This document shows, piece after piece, positions 43,159-58,288 of a DNA stretch of 64,000 nt. Position numbers and translations under genes: made by a program. Within the stretch, counting starts at the first letter, position 1, and every line of letters starts with the position of its first letter. Below the pieces are notes generated by a model. That model was not told the origin of the DNA. It did no database searches and was given only the letters and a program-made list of their open reading frames with translations. Origin of the DNA: Apostichopus japonicus (taxonomy: Eukaryota; Echinodermata; Holothuroidea; Aspidochirotida; Stichopodidae); the NCBI RefSeq assembly GCF_037975245.1, contig NC_092562.1, positions 7,603,001 through 7,667,000 of the forward strand, written 5' to 3'.

Positions 43159-46100
43159 TCGATTGATCGTTACCGCACATTCGTTTGATCTGTACCGCAC
43201 ATTCGAATGATCGGTACCGCACATTCGATTGATCACTACCGCACATTCGATTTATCGGTACCGCACTTTCGATTGATCGATACCGCACATTCGATTGATC
43301 GTTACCGCACATTCGATTGATCGGTACCGCACATTCGAATGATCGGTACCGCACATTCGATTTATCGGTACCGCACATTCGATTTATCGGTACCGCACTT
43401 TCGATTGATCGGTACCGCACTTTCGATTGATCGATACCGCACATTCGAATGATCGGTACTGCACATTCGAATGATCGGTACCGCACATTCGATTGATCGG
43501 TACCGCACATTCGAATGATCGGTACCGCACATTCGATTTATCGGTACCGCACATTCGATTGATCACTACCGCACATTCGATTGTTCGGTACCGCACATTC
43601 GAATGATCGGTACCGCACATTCGATTGATCACTACCGCACATTCGATTGATCACTACCGCACATTCGATTGTTCGGTACCGCACATTCGAATGATCGGTA
43701 CCGCACATTCGATTGATCACTACCGCACATTCGATTTATCGGTACCGCACATTCGATTGATCGGTACCGCACATTCGATTGATAGGTACCGAACGTTCGA
43801 GTGATCGGTACCGCACATTCGATTTTTCGGTACCGCACTTTCGATTGATCGGTACCGCACATTCGATTGATCGATACCGCACATTCGAATGATCGGTACT
43901 GCACATTCGAATGATCGGTACCGCACATTCATTTGATCTGTACCGCACCTTCGATCGATCGGAACAGCACATTCGATTTATCGGTACCGCACATTAGATT
44001 TATAGGTACCGCACATTCGATTTATCGGTACCGCACATTCGATTTATCGGTGCCGCACAATCGATTGATCGGTACCGCACGTTCGATTGATCGGTACCGA
44101 ACATTCGAGTGATCGGTACCGCATATTCGAATGATTGGCACCGCACATTCGATTTATCTGTACCGCACATTCGATTGATCGGTACCGAACATTCGAATGA
44201 TCGGTGTCGCACATTCGATTTATAGGTACCGCACATTCGATTTATCGGTACCGCACATTCGATTTATCGGTACCGCACATTCGATTTATCGGTACCGCAC
44301 ATTCGATTGATCGATACCGCACATTCGAATAATCGGTACTGCACATTTGAATGATCGGTACCGCACATTCGATTTATCGGTACCGCACAATCGATTTATC
44401 GGTACCGCACATTCGTTTTATCGGTACCGCACATTCGATTGATCGGTACCGCACATTCATTTTATCTGTACCGCACCTTCGATTGATCGGTACCACACAT
44501 TCGATTTATCGGTACCGCACATTCGATTTATCGGTACCGCACATTCGATTTATCGGTACCGCACATTCGATTGATCGATACCGCACATTCGAATAATCGG
44601 TACTGCACATTCGAATGATCGGTACCGCACATTCGATTTATCGGTACCGCACAATCGATTTATCGGTACCGCACATTCGATTTATCGGTACCGCACATTC
44701 GATTGATCGGTACCGCACATTCATTTTATCTGTACCGCACCTTCGATTGATCGGTACCACACATTCGATTTATCGGTACCGCACATTCGATTTATAGGTA
44801 CCGCACAATCGAATGATCGGTACCGCACATTCGATTGATCGGTACCGCACATTCGATTGATCACTACCGCACATTCGATTGTTCGGTACCGCACATTCGA
44901 TTTATCGGTACCGCACATTCGATTGATCACTACCGCACATTCGAATGATCGGTACTGCACATTCGAATGATCGGTACCGCACATTCGATTTATCGGTACC
45001 GCACATTCGATTTATCGGTACAGCACATTCGATTAATCGGTACCGCACATTCGATTTATCGGTACCGCACATTCGATTTATCGGTAACGCACATTCGATT
45101 TATCTGTACCGCACATTCGATTTATCGGTACCGCACAATCGAGTGATCGGTACCGCACATTCGAATGATCGGTACGCACATTCGATTGAATGGTACCGAA
45201 CATTCGAGTGATCGGTACCGCATATTCGAATGATTGGCACCGCACATCCGATTTATCGGTACCGCACATTCGATTGATCGGTACCGAACATTCGAATGAT
45301 CGTTACCACACGTTCGAATGATCGGTACCGCACATTCGATTGATCGACACCGCACATTCGATTGATCGGTACGGCACATTCGAATGATCGGTACCGCACA
45401 TTCGATTGATCGGTACCGCACATTCGATTTATCGGTACCGCACAATCGATTGATCGGTACCGCACATTCATTTTATCTGTACCGCACCTTCGATTGATCG
45501 GTACCACACATTCGATTTATCGGTACCGCACCCTCGATTTATAGGTACCGCACAATCGATTTATCGGTACCGCACAATCGATTTATCGGTACCGCACAAT
45601 TGATTGATCGGTACCGCACATTCGATTTATCGGTACCGCACATTCGATTGATCGGTACCGCACATTCGATTGATCGGTACCGAACATTCGAATGATCGGT
45701 GTCGCACATTCGATTTATAGGTACCGCACATTCGATTGATCGGTACCGCACATTCGATTGATCGGTACCGCACATTCGATTTATCGGTACCGCACATTCG
45801 ATTGATCGATACCGCACATTCGAACAATCGGTACTGCACATTCGAATGATCGGTACCGCACATTCGATTTATCGGTACCGCACAATCGATTTATCGGTAC
45901 CGCACATTCGATTTATCGGTACCGCACATTCGATTGATCGGTACCGCACATTCATTTTATCTGTACCGCACCTTCGATTGATCGGTACCACACATTCGAT
46001 TTATCGGTACCGCACATTCGATTTATAGGTACCGCACAATCGATTTATCGGTACCGCACATTCGATTTATTGGTACCGCACATTCGATTGATCACTACCG

Positions 46101-49100
46101 CACATTCGATTGTTCGGTACCGCACATTCGATTGATCGGTACCGCATTTTCGATTGATCACTACCGCACATTCGAATGATCGGTACTGCACATTCGAATG
46201 ATCGGTACCGCACATTCGATTTATCGGTACCGAACATTCGAATGATCGGTGTCGCACATTCGATTGATCGGTACCGCACATTCGATTGATCGGTACCGCA
46301 AATTCGATTGATCGGTACCGCACATTCGATTGATCAGTACCACACATTCGATTTATCGGTACCGCACATTCGATTTATAGGTACCGCACAATCGATTTAT
46401 CGGTACCGCACATTCGATTTATCGGTACCGCACAATCGATTGATCGGTACCGCACATTCGATTTATCGGTACCGCACATTCGATTTATCGGTAACGCACA
46501 TTCGATTTATCGGTACCGCACATTCGATTTATCGGTACCGCACAATCGATTTATCGGTACCGCACATTCGATTTATCGGTACCGCACATTCGATTTATAG
46601 GTACCGCACAATCGATTTATCGGTACCGCACATTCGATTTATCGGTACCGCACAATCGATTGATCGGTACCGCACATTCGATTTATCGGTACCGCACATT
46701 CGATTGATCGGTACCGCACATTCGATTGATCGGTACCGAACATTCGAATGATCGGTACTGCACATTCGAATGATCGGTACCGCACATTCATTTTATTATG
46801 TACCGCACCTTCGATCGATCGGAACAGCACATTCGATTTATCGGTACCGCACATTAGATTTATAGGTACCGCACAATCGATTTATCGGTACCGCACATTC
46901 GATTTATCGGTACCGCACAATCGATTGATCGGTACCGCACATTCGATTGATCGGTACCGAACATTCGAGTGATCGGTACCGCACATTCGAATGATCGGTA
47001 CGCACATTCGATTGATCGGTACCGAACATTCGAGTGATCGGTACCGCACATTCGAATGATCGTTACGCACATTCGATTGATCGGTACCGAACATTCGAGT
47101 GATCGGTTCCGCATATTCGAATGATTGGCACCGCACATTCGATTTATCGGTACCGCACATTCGATTGATCGGTACCGAACATTCGAATGATCGTTACCAC
47201 ACGTTCGAATGATCGGTATCGCACATTCGAATGATCGGTACCGCACATTCGATTGATCGGTACCGCACATTCGATTTATCGGTATCGCACAATCGATTGA
47301 TCGGTACCGCACATTCATTTTATCTGTACCGCACCTTCGATTGATCGGTACCACACATTCGATTTATCGGTACCGCACCCTCGATTTATAGGTACCGCAC
47401 AATCGATTTATCGGTACCGCACATTCGATTTATCGGTACCGCACAATCGATTGATCGGTACCGCACATTCATTTTATCTGTACCGCACCTTCGATTGATC
47501 GGTACCACACATTCGATTTATCGGTACCGCACATTCGATTTATCGGTACCGCACATTCGATTTATCGGTACCGCACATTCGATTGATCGATACCGCACAT
47601 TCGAATAATCGGTACTGCACATTCGAATGATCGGTACCGCACATTCGATTTATCGGTACCGCACAATCGATTTATCGGTACCGCACATTCGATTTATCGG
47701 TACCGCACATTCGATTGATCGGTACCGCACATTCATTTTATCTGTACCGCACCTTCGATTGATCGGTACCACAAATTCGATTTATCGGTACCGCACATTC
47801 GATTTATAGGTACCGCACAATCGATTTATCGGTACCGCACATTCGATTTATCGGTACCGCACATTCGATTTATCGGTACAGCACATTCGATTGATCGGTA
47901 CCGCACATTCGATTTATCGGTACCGCACATTCGATTTATCGGTAACGCACATTCGATTTATCTGTACCGCACATTCGATTTATCGGTACCGCACAATCGA
48001 GTGATCGGTACCGCACATTCGAATGATCGGTACGCACATTCGATTGAATGGTACCGAACATTCGAGTGATCGGTACCGCATATTCGAATGATTGGCACCG
48101 CACATTCGATTTATCGGTACCGCACATTCGATTGATCGGTACCGAACATTCGAATGATCGTTACCACACGATCGAATGATCGGTACCGCACATTCGATTG
48201 ATCGATACCGCACATTCGATTGATCGGTACCGCACATTCGATTCATCGGTACCGCACAATCGATTGATCGGTACCGCACATTCATTTTATCTGTACCGCA
48301 CCTTCGATTGATCGGTACCACACATTCGATTTATCGGTACCGCACCCTCGATTTATAGGTACCGCACAATCGATTTATCGGTACCGCACAATCGATTTAT
48401 CGGTACCGCACAATCGATTTATCGGTACCGCACAATCGATTGATCGGTACCGCACATTCGATTTATCGGTACAGCACATTCGATTGATCGGTACCGCACA
48501 TTCGATTGATCGGTACCGAACATTCGAATGATCGGTGTCGCACATTCGATTTATAGGTACCGCACATTCGATTGATCGGTACCGCACATTCGATTGATCG
48601 GTACCGCACATTCGATTTATCGGTACCGCACATTCGATTGATCGATACCGCACATTCGAATAATCGGTACTGCACATTCGAATGATCGGTACCGCACATT
48701 CGATTTATCGGTACCGCACAATCGATTTATCGGTACCGCACATTCGATTTATCGGTACCGCACATTCGATTGATCGGTACGGCACATTCATTTTATCTGT
48801 ACCGCACCTTCGATTGATCGGTACCACACATTCGATTTATCGGTACCGCACATTCGATTTATAGGTACCGCACAATCGATTTATCGGTACCGCACATTCG
48901 ATTTATCGGTACCGCACAATCGATTGATCGGTACCGAACGTTCGAGTGATCGGTACAGCACATTCGATTGTTCGGTACCGCACTTTCGATTGATCGGTAC
49001 CGCACATTCGATTGATCGATACCGCACATTCGAATGATCGGTACTGCACATTCGGATGATCGGTACCGCACATTCGATTGATCGGTACCGCACAATCGAT

Positions 49101-52100
49101 TTATCGGTACCGCAAAATCGATTTATCGGTACCGCACAATCGATTGATCGATACCGCACATTCGATTGATCGGTACCGAACATTCGAGTGATCGATACCG
49201 CACATTCGAATGATCGGTACGCACATTCGATTGATCGGTACCGAACATTCGAGTAATCGGTACCGCACATTCGAATGATTGGTACCGCACATTCGATTTA
49301 TCGGTACCGCACATTCGATTGATCGGTACCGAACATTCGAATGATCGTTAACACACGTTCGAATGATCGGTACCGCACATTCGATTGATCGATACCGCAC
49401 ATTCGATTGATCGGTACGGCACATTCGAATGATCGATACCGCACATTCGATTTATCGGTACCGCACATTCGATTTATCGGTACAGCACATTCGACTGATC
49501 GGTACCGCACATTCATTTTATCTGTACCGCACCTTCGATTGATCGGTACCACACATTCGATTTATCGGTACCGCACATTCGATTTATCGGTACCGCACAA
49601 TCGATTTATCGGTACCGCACATTCGATTTATCGGTACCGCACAATCAATTGATCGTTACCGCACATTCGATTGATCGGTACCGAACGTTCGATTGATCGG
49701 TACTGCACATTCGATTGTTCGGTACCACACTTTCGATTGATCGGTACCGCTCATTCGATTGATCGATACCGCACATTCGAATGATCGGTACTGCACATTC
49801 GATTGATCGGTACCGCACTTTCGATTGATCGGTACCGCACATTCGATTGATCGGTACCGCACAATCGATTAATCGGTACCGCACATTCGATTTATCGGTA
49901 CCGCACATTCGATTGATCGGTACCGCACATTCGAATGATTGGTACCGAACGTTTGAGTGATCGGTACCGCACATTCGATTGTTCGGTACCGCACATTCGA
50001 TTGATCGATACCGCACATTCGATTGATCGATACCGCACATTCGAATGATCGGTACCGCACATTCGATTTATCGGTACCGCACAATCGATTTATCGGTACC
50101 GCACATTCGATTTATCGGTACCGCACATTCGATTGATCGGTACCGCACATTCATTTTATCTGTACCGTACCTTCGATTGATCGGTACCACACATTCGAGT
50201 TATCGGTACCGCACATTCGATTGATCGGTACCGCACATTCGATTGATCACTTCAGCACATTCGATTGATCGGTACCGCACATTCGAATGATCGGTACCGC
50301 ACATTCGATTTATCTGTACCGGACATTCGATTGATCGGTACCGCACATTCGATTTATCGGTACAGCACATTCGATTGATCGGTACCGCACATTCATTTTA
50401 TCTGTATGGCACCTTCGATTGATCGGTAACGCACATTCGATTTATCTGTACCGCACATTCGATTGATCGGTACCGCACATTCGATTTATCGGTACCGCAC
50501 ATTCGATTTATCGGTACCGCACATTCGATTGATCGATACCGCACATTCGAATAATCGGTACTGCACATTCGAATGATCGGAACCGCACATTCGATTTATC
50601 GGTACCGCACAATCGATTTATCGGTACCGCACATTCGATTTATCGGTACAGCACATTCGATTGATCGGTACCGCACATTCATTTTATCTGTAAGGCACCT
50701 TCGATTGATCGGTACCGCACATTCGATTGATCTGTACCGAACGCTCGAGTGATCGGTACCGCACATTCGATTGTTCTGTACCGCACTTTCGATTTATCGG
50801 TACCGCACATTCGACTAATCGATACCGCACATTCGAATTATCGGTACTCCACATTAGAATGATCGGTACCGCACATTCGATTGATCGGTACCGCACATTC
50901 GATTTATCGGTATCGCACAATCGATTGATCGGTACCGCACATTCATTTTATCTGTACCGCACCTTCGATTGATCGGTACCACACATTCGATTTATCGGTA
51001 CCGCACCCTCGATTTATAGGTACCGCACAATCGATTTATCGGTACCGCACATTCGATTTATCGGTACCGCACAATCGATTGATCGGTACCGCACATTCGA
51101 TTTATCGGTACCGCACATTCGATTGATCGGTACCACACATTCGATTGATCGGTACCGAACATTCGAATGATCCGTCTCGCACATTCGATTTATAGGTACC
51201 GCACATTCGATTGATCGGTACCGCACATTCGATTTATCGGTACCGCACATTCGATTTATCGGTACCGCACATTCGATTGATCGATACCGCACATTCGAAT
51301 AATCGGTACTGCACATTTGAATGATCGGTACCGCACATTCGATTTATCGGTACCGCACAATCGATTTATCGGTACCGCACATTCGATTTATCGGTACCGC
51401 ACATTCGATTGATCGGTACCGCACATTCATTTTATCTGTACCGCACCTTCGATTGATCGGTACCACACATTCGATTTATCGGTACCGCACATTCGATTTA
51501 TCGGTACCGCACATTCGATTTATCGGTACCGCACATTCGATTGATCGATACCGCACATTCGAATAATCGGTACTGCACATTCGAATGATCGGTACCGCAC
51601 ATTCGATTTATCGGTACCGCACAATCGATTTATCGGTACCGCACTTTCGATTTATCGGTACCGCACATTCGATTGATCGGTACCGCACATTCATTTTATC
51701 TGTACCGCACCTTCGATTGATCGGTACCACACATTCGATTTATCGGTACCGCACATTCGATTTATAGGTACCGCACAACCGATTTATCGGTAACGCACAT
51801 TCGATTTATCGGTACCGCACATTCGATTGATCACTACCGCACATTCGATTGTTCGGTACTGCACATTCGATTTATCGGTACCGCACATTCGATTGATCAC
51901 TACCGCACATTCGAATGATCGGTACTGCACATTCGAATGATCGGTACCGCACATTCGATTTATCGGTACCGCACATTCGATTTATCTGTACCGCACTTTC
52001 GATTGATCGGTACCACACATTCGATTTATCGGTACCGCACATTCGATTTATCGGTACCGCACAATCGATTTATCGGTACCGCACATTCGATTTATCGGTA

Positions 52101-55100
52101 CCGCACAATCAATTGATCGTTACCGCACATTCGATTGTTCGGTACCACACTTTCGATTGATCGGTACCGCTCATTCGATTGATCGATACCGCACATTCGA
52201 ATGATCGGTACTGCACATTCGATTGATCGGTACCGCACATTCGATTTATCGGTACCGCACATTCGATTTATCGGTACCGCACATTCGATTTATCGGTACC
52301 GCACATTCGATTGATCGGTACCGCACATTCGAATGATTGGTACCGAACGTTTGAGTGATCGGTACCGCACATTCGATTGTTCGGTACCGCACTTTCGATT
52401 TATCGGTACCGCACATTCGACTAATCGATACCGCACATTCGAATTATCGGTACTCCACATTAGAATGATCGGTACCGCACATTCGATTGATCGGTACCGC
52501 ACATTCGATTTATCGGTATCGCACAATCGATTGATCGGTACCGCACATTCATTTTATCTGTACCGCACCTTCGATTGATCGGTACCACACATTCGATTTA
52601 TCGGTACCGCACCCTCGATTTATAGGTACCGCACAATCGATTTATCGGTACCGCACATTCGATTTATCGGTACCGCACAATCGATTGATCGGTACCGCAC
52701 ATTCGATTTATCGGTACCGCACATTCGATTGATCGGTACCGCACATTCGATTGATCGGTACCGAACATTCGAATGATCGGTGTCGCACATTCGATTTATA
52801 GGTACCGCACATTCGATTGATCGGTACCGCACATTCGATTTATCGGTACCGCACATTCGATTTATCGGTACCGCACATTCGATTGATCGATACCGCACAT
52901 TCGAATAATCGGTACTGCACATTTGAATGATCGGTACCGCACATTCGATTTATCGGTACCGCACAATCGATTTATCGGTACCGCACATTCGATTTATCGG
53001 TACCGCACATTCGATTGATCGGTACCGCACATTCATTTTATCTGTACCGCACCTTCGATTGATCGGTACCACACATTCGATTTATCGGTACCGCACATTC
53101 GATTTATCGGTACCGCACATTCGATTTATCGGTACCGCACATTCGATTGATCGATACCGCACATTCGAATAATCGGTACTGCACATTCGAATGATCGGTA
53201 CCGCACATTCGATTTATCGGTACCGCACAATCGATTTATCGGTACCGCACTTTCGATTTATCGGTACCGCACATTCGATTGATCGGTACCGCACATTCAT
53301 TTTATCTGTACCGCACCTTCGATTGATCGGTACCACACATTCGATTTATCGGTACCGCACATTCGATTTATAGGTACCGCACAATCGATTTATCGGTACC
53401 GCACATTCGATTTATCGGTACCGCACATTCGATTGATCACTACCGCACATTCGATTGTTCGGTACTGCACATTCGATTTATCGGTACCGCACATTCGATT
53501 GATCACTACCGCACATTCGAATGATCGGTACTGCACATTCGAATGATCGGTACCGCACATTCGATTTATCGGTACCGCACATTCGATTTATCTGTACCGC
53601 ACTTTCGATTGATCGGTACCACACATTCGATTTATCGGTACCGCACATTCGATTTATCGGTACCGCACAATCGATTTATCGGTACCGCACATTCGATTTA
53701 TCGGTACCGCACAATCAATTGATCGTTACCGCACATTCGATTGTTCGGTACCACACTTTCGATTGATCGGTACCGCTCATTCGATTGATCGATACCGCAC
53801 ATTCGAATGATCGGTACTGCACATTCGATTGATCGGTACCGCACATTCGATTTATCGGTACCGCACATTCGATTTATCGGTACCGCACATTCGATTTATC
53901 GGTACCGCACATTCGATTGATCGGTACCGCACATTCGAATGATTGGTACCGAACGTTTGAGTGATCGGTACCGCACATTCGATTGTTCGGTACCGCACAT
54001 TCGATTGATCGATATCGCACATTCGATTGATCGATACCGCACATTCGAATGATCGGTACCGCACATTCGATTTATCGGTACCGCACAATCGATTTATCGG
54101 TACCGCACATTCGATTGATCGATACCGCACATTCGATTGATCGGTACCGCACATTCATTTTATCTGTACCGTACCTTCGATTGATCGGTACCACACATTC
54201 GAGTTATCGGTACCGCACATTCGATTTATAGGTACCGCACAATCGATTTATCGGTACCGCACATTCGATTTATCGGTACCGCACATTCGATTTATCGGTA
54301 CCGCACATTCGATTTATCGGTACCGCACAATCGATTGATCGGTACCGCACTTTCGATTGATCGATACCGCACATTCGATTGATCGGTACCGAACATTCGA
54401 TTGATCGGTGTCGCACATTCGATTAATAGGTACCGCACATTCGATTGATCGATACCGCACATTCGAATAATCGGTACTGCACATTCGAATGATCGGTACC
54501 GCACATTCGATTTATCGGTACCGCACAATCGATTTATCGGTACCGCACATTCGATTTATCGGTACAGCACATTCGATTGATCGGTACCGCACATTCATTT
54601 TATCTGTACCGCACCTTCGATTGATCGGTACCGCACATTCGATTGATCTGTACCGAACGCTCGAGTGATCGGTACCGCACATTCGATTGTTCGGTACCTC
54701 ACTTTCGATTTATCGGTACCGCACATTCGATTAATCGATACCGCACATTCGAATTATCGGTACTGCACATTCGAATGATCGGTACCGCACATTCGATTTA
54801 TCGGTACCGCACATTCGATTTATCGGTACAGCACATTCGATTGATCGGTACCGCACATTCGATTTATCGGTACCGCACATTCGATTTATCGGTAACGCAC
54901 ATTCGATTTATCGGTACCGCACCTTCGATTTATCGGTACCGCACAATCGATTTATCGGTACCGCACATTCGATTTATCGGTACCGCACATTCGATTTATA
55001 GGTACCGCACAATCGATTTATCGGTACCGCACATTCGATTTATAGGTACCGCACAATCGATTGATCGGTACCGCACATTCGATTTATCGGTACCGCACAT

Positions 55101-55144
55101 TCGATTGATCGGTACCGCACATTCGATTGATCGGTACCGAACAT
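43159..55144 (+). repeat. 11,986-bp tandem unit, copy 2
   Basis: This is the direct copy of 31173-43158 at a constant offset of 11,986 bp, with every off-length monomer and nested duplication conserved. The junction lies within TCGATTGATCG, which is common to both ends. The copy differs at 51,793 (GGTAACGCAC here, GGTACCGCAC upstream) and at 52,305 (GCACATTCG here, GCACCTTCG upstream). So few differences imply a very recent event or an assembly duplication. Confidence 0.92.
50747..53958 (+). repeat. 1,606-bp tandem pair inside 11,986-bp copy 2
   Basis: The two 73-monomer units (50747-52352 and 52353-53958) correspond to 38761-41972 at an offset of 11,986 bp. Confidence 0.86.
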
Positions 55145-57129
55145 TCGATTGATCGGTACCGCACATTCATTTTATCTGTACCGCACCTTCGAATGATCGG
55201 TACCGCAAATTCGATTGATCGGTACAGCACATTCGATTGATCGGTACCACACATTCGATTTATCGGTACCGCACATTCGATTTATAGGTACCGCACAATC
55301 GATTTATCGGTACCGCACATTCGATTTATCGGTACCGCACAATCGATTGATCGGTACCGCACATTCGATTGTTCGGTACCGCACATTCGATTGATCACTA
55401 CCGCACATTTGATTGTTCGGTACCGCACATTCGAATGATCGGTACTGCACATTCGGATGATCGGTACCGCACATTCGATTGATCGGTACCGCACAATCGA
55501 TTTATCGGTACCGCAAAATCGATTTATCGGTACCGCACAATCGATTGATCGATACCGCACATTCGATTGATCGGTACCGAACATTCGAGTGATCGATACC
55601 GCACATTCGAATGATCGGTACGCACATTCGATTGATCGGTACCGAACATTCGAGTAATCGGTACCGCACATTCGAATGATTGGTACCGCACATTCGATTT
55701 ATCGGTACCGCACATTCGATTGATCGGTACCGAACATTCGAATGATCGTTAACACACGTTCGAATGATCGGTACCGCACATTCGATTGATCGATACCGCA
55801 CATTCGATTGATCGGTACGGCACATTCGAATGATCGATACCGCACATTCGATTTATCGGTACCGCACATTCGATTTATCGGTACAGCACATTCGACTGAT
55901 CGGTACCGCACATTCATTTTATCTGTACCGCACCTTCGATTGATCGGTACCACACATTCGATTTATCGGTACCGCACATTCGATTTATCGGTACCGCACA
56001 ATCGATTTATCGGTACCGCACATTCGATTTATCGGTACCGCACAATCAATTGATCGTTACCGCACATTCGATTGTTCGGTACCACACTTTCGATTGATCG
56101 GTACCGCTCATTCGATTGATCGATACCGCACATTCGAATGATCGGTACTGCACATTCGATTGATCGGTACCGCACATTCGATTTATCGGTACCGCACATT
56201 CGATTTATCGGTACCGCACATTCGATTTATCGGTACCGCACATTCGATTGATCGGTACCGCACATTCGAATGATTGGTACCGAACGTTTGAGTGATCGGT
56301 ACCGCACATTCGATTGTTCGGTACCGCACATTCGATTGATCGATATCGCACATTCGATTGATCGATACCGCACATTCGAATGATCGGTACCGCACATTCG
56401 ATTTATCGGTACCGCACAATCGATTTATCGGTACCGCACATTCGATTTATCGGTACCGCACATTCGATTGATCGGTACCGCACTTTCATTTTATCTGTAC
56501 CGTACCTTCGATTGATCGGTACCACACATTCGAGTTATCGGTACCGCACATTCGATTTATAGGTACCGCACAATCGATTTATCGGTACCGCACATTCGAT
56601 TTATCGGTACCGCACATTCGATTTATCGGTACCGCACATTCGATTTATCGGTACCGCACAATCGATTTATCGGTACCGCACTTTCGATTGATCGATACCG
56701 CACATTCGATTGATCGGTACCGAACATTCGATTGATCGGTGTCGCACATTCGATTAATAGGTACCGCACATTCGATTGATCGATACCGCACATTCGAATA
56801 ATCGGTACTGCACATTCGAATGATCGGTACCGCACATTCGATTTATCGGTACCGCACAATCGATTTATCGGTACCGCACATTCGATTTATCGGTACAGCA
56901 CATTCGATTGATCGGTACCGCACATTCATTTTATCTGTAATGCACCTTCGATTGATCGGTACCGCACATTCGATTGATCTGTACCGAACGCTCGAGTGAT
57001 CGGTACCGCACATTCGATTGTTCGGTACCTCACTTTCGATTTATCGGTACCGCACATTCGATTAATCGATACCGCACATTCGAATTATCGGTACCGCACA
57101 TTCGAATGATCGGTACCGCACATTCGATT
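55145..57129 (+). repeat. Mosaic of 11,986-bp unit fragments
   Basis: After about 280 bp with a landmark monomer and mixed variants, 55,421 to about 56,050 matches 49,020-49,650 at an offset of 6,401 bp. About 56,050 to 57,129 matches 53,720-54,798 at an offset of 2,331 bp. The switch occurs in the shared monomer CAATCAATTGATCGTTACC. The segment looks like a third copy of the 11,986-bp unit with an internal deletion of about 4.1 kb (185 monomers). It keeps the 21-bp GGTACGCAC monomer at 55,620. Confidence 0.82.
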
Positions 57130-58288
57130 GATCGGTACCGCACATTCGATTTATCGGTACCGCTCATTCGATTTATCGGTACCGCACAACGATTGATCGA
57201 TACCGCACATTCGATTTATCGGTACCGCACATTCGATTTATAGGTACCGCACAATCGATTTATCGGTACCACACATTCGATTTATCGGTACCGCACAATC
57301 GATTGATCGGTACCGCACATTCGATTTATCGGTACCGCACATTCGATTGATCGGTACCGCACATTCGAATGATCGGTGTTGCACATTCGATTCATAGGTA
57401 CCGCACATTCGAATGATCGGTACCGCACATGCGATTGATCGGTACCGCACATTCGATTTATCGGTACCGCACCTTCGATTGATCGATAAAGCACATTCGA
57501 ATAATCGGTACCGCACATTCGAATGATCGGTACCGCACATTCATTTTATCTGTACCGCACAATCGATTTGTCGGTACCGCAAAATCGATTTATCGGTACC
57601 GCACATTCGATTTATAGGTACCGCACATTCGATTTATCGGTACCGCACATTCGATTTATCGGTACATCACAATCGATTGATCGGTACCGCATATTCGATT
57701 TATCGGTACCGCACATTCGAATTATAGGTACCGCACATTCGATTGATCGGTACCGAACATTCGAATGATCAGTGTCGCACATTCGATTGATCGATACCGC
57801 ACATTCGAATAATCGGTACTGCACATTCGAATGATCGGTACCGCACATTCGATTTATCGGTACCGCACATTCGATTTATCGGTACCGCACATTCGATTGA
57901 TCAGTACCGCACATTCATTTTATCTGTACCGCACCTTCGATTGATCGGTACCACACATTCGAGTTATCGGTACCGCACATTCGATTTATCGGTACCGCAC
58001 ATTCGATTGACCGATACCGCACATTCGAATAATCGGTACTGCACATTCGAATGATCGGTACCGCACATTCGATTTATCGGTACCGCACAATCGATTTATC
58101 GGTACCGCACATTCGATTTATCGGTACCGCACATTCGATTGATCGGTACCGCACATTCATTTTATCTGTATCGCACCTTCGATTGATCGGTACCACACAT
58201 TCGATTTATCGGTACCGCACATTCGATTTATCGGTACCGCACATTCGATTTATCGGTACCGCACATTCGATTTATCGGTACCGCACAA
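57130..58288. repeat. Satellite segment resembling 22.8-24.3 kb
   Basis: The order of variants resembles the 22.8-24.3 kb region: TATAGGTACC, TCGATAAAGCAC, the landmark, TCGATTTGTCGG, GGTACCGCAAAATCG and GGTACATCACAATCG. The stretch 57,523-57,768 corresponds closely to 24,028-24,273. A 21-bp CACAACG monomer lies near 57,190. This segment marks the return from the 11,986-bp type to the type seen in the first half of the window. Confidence 0.75.
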
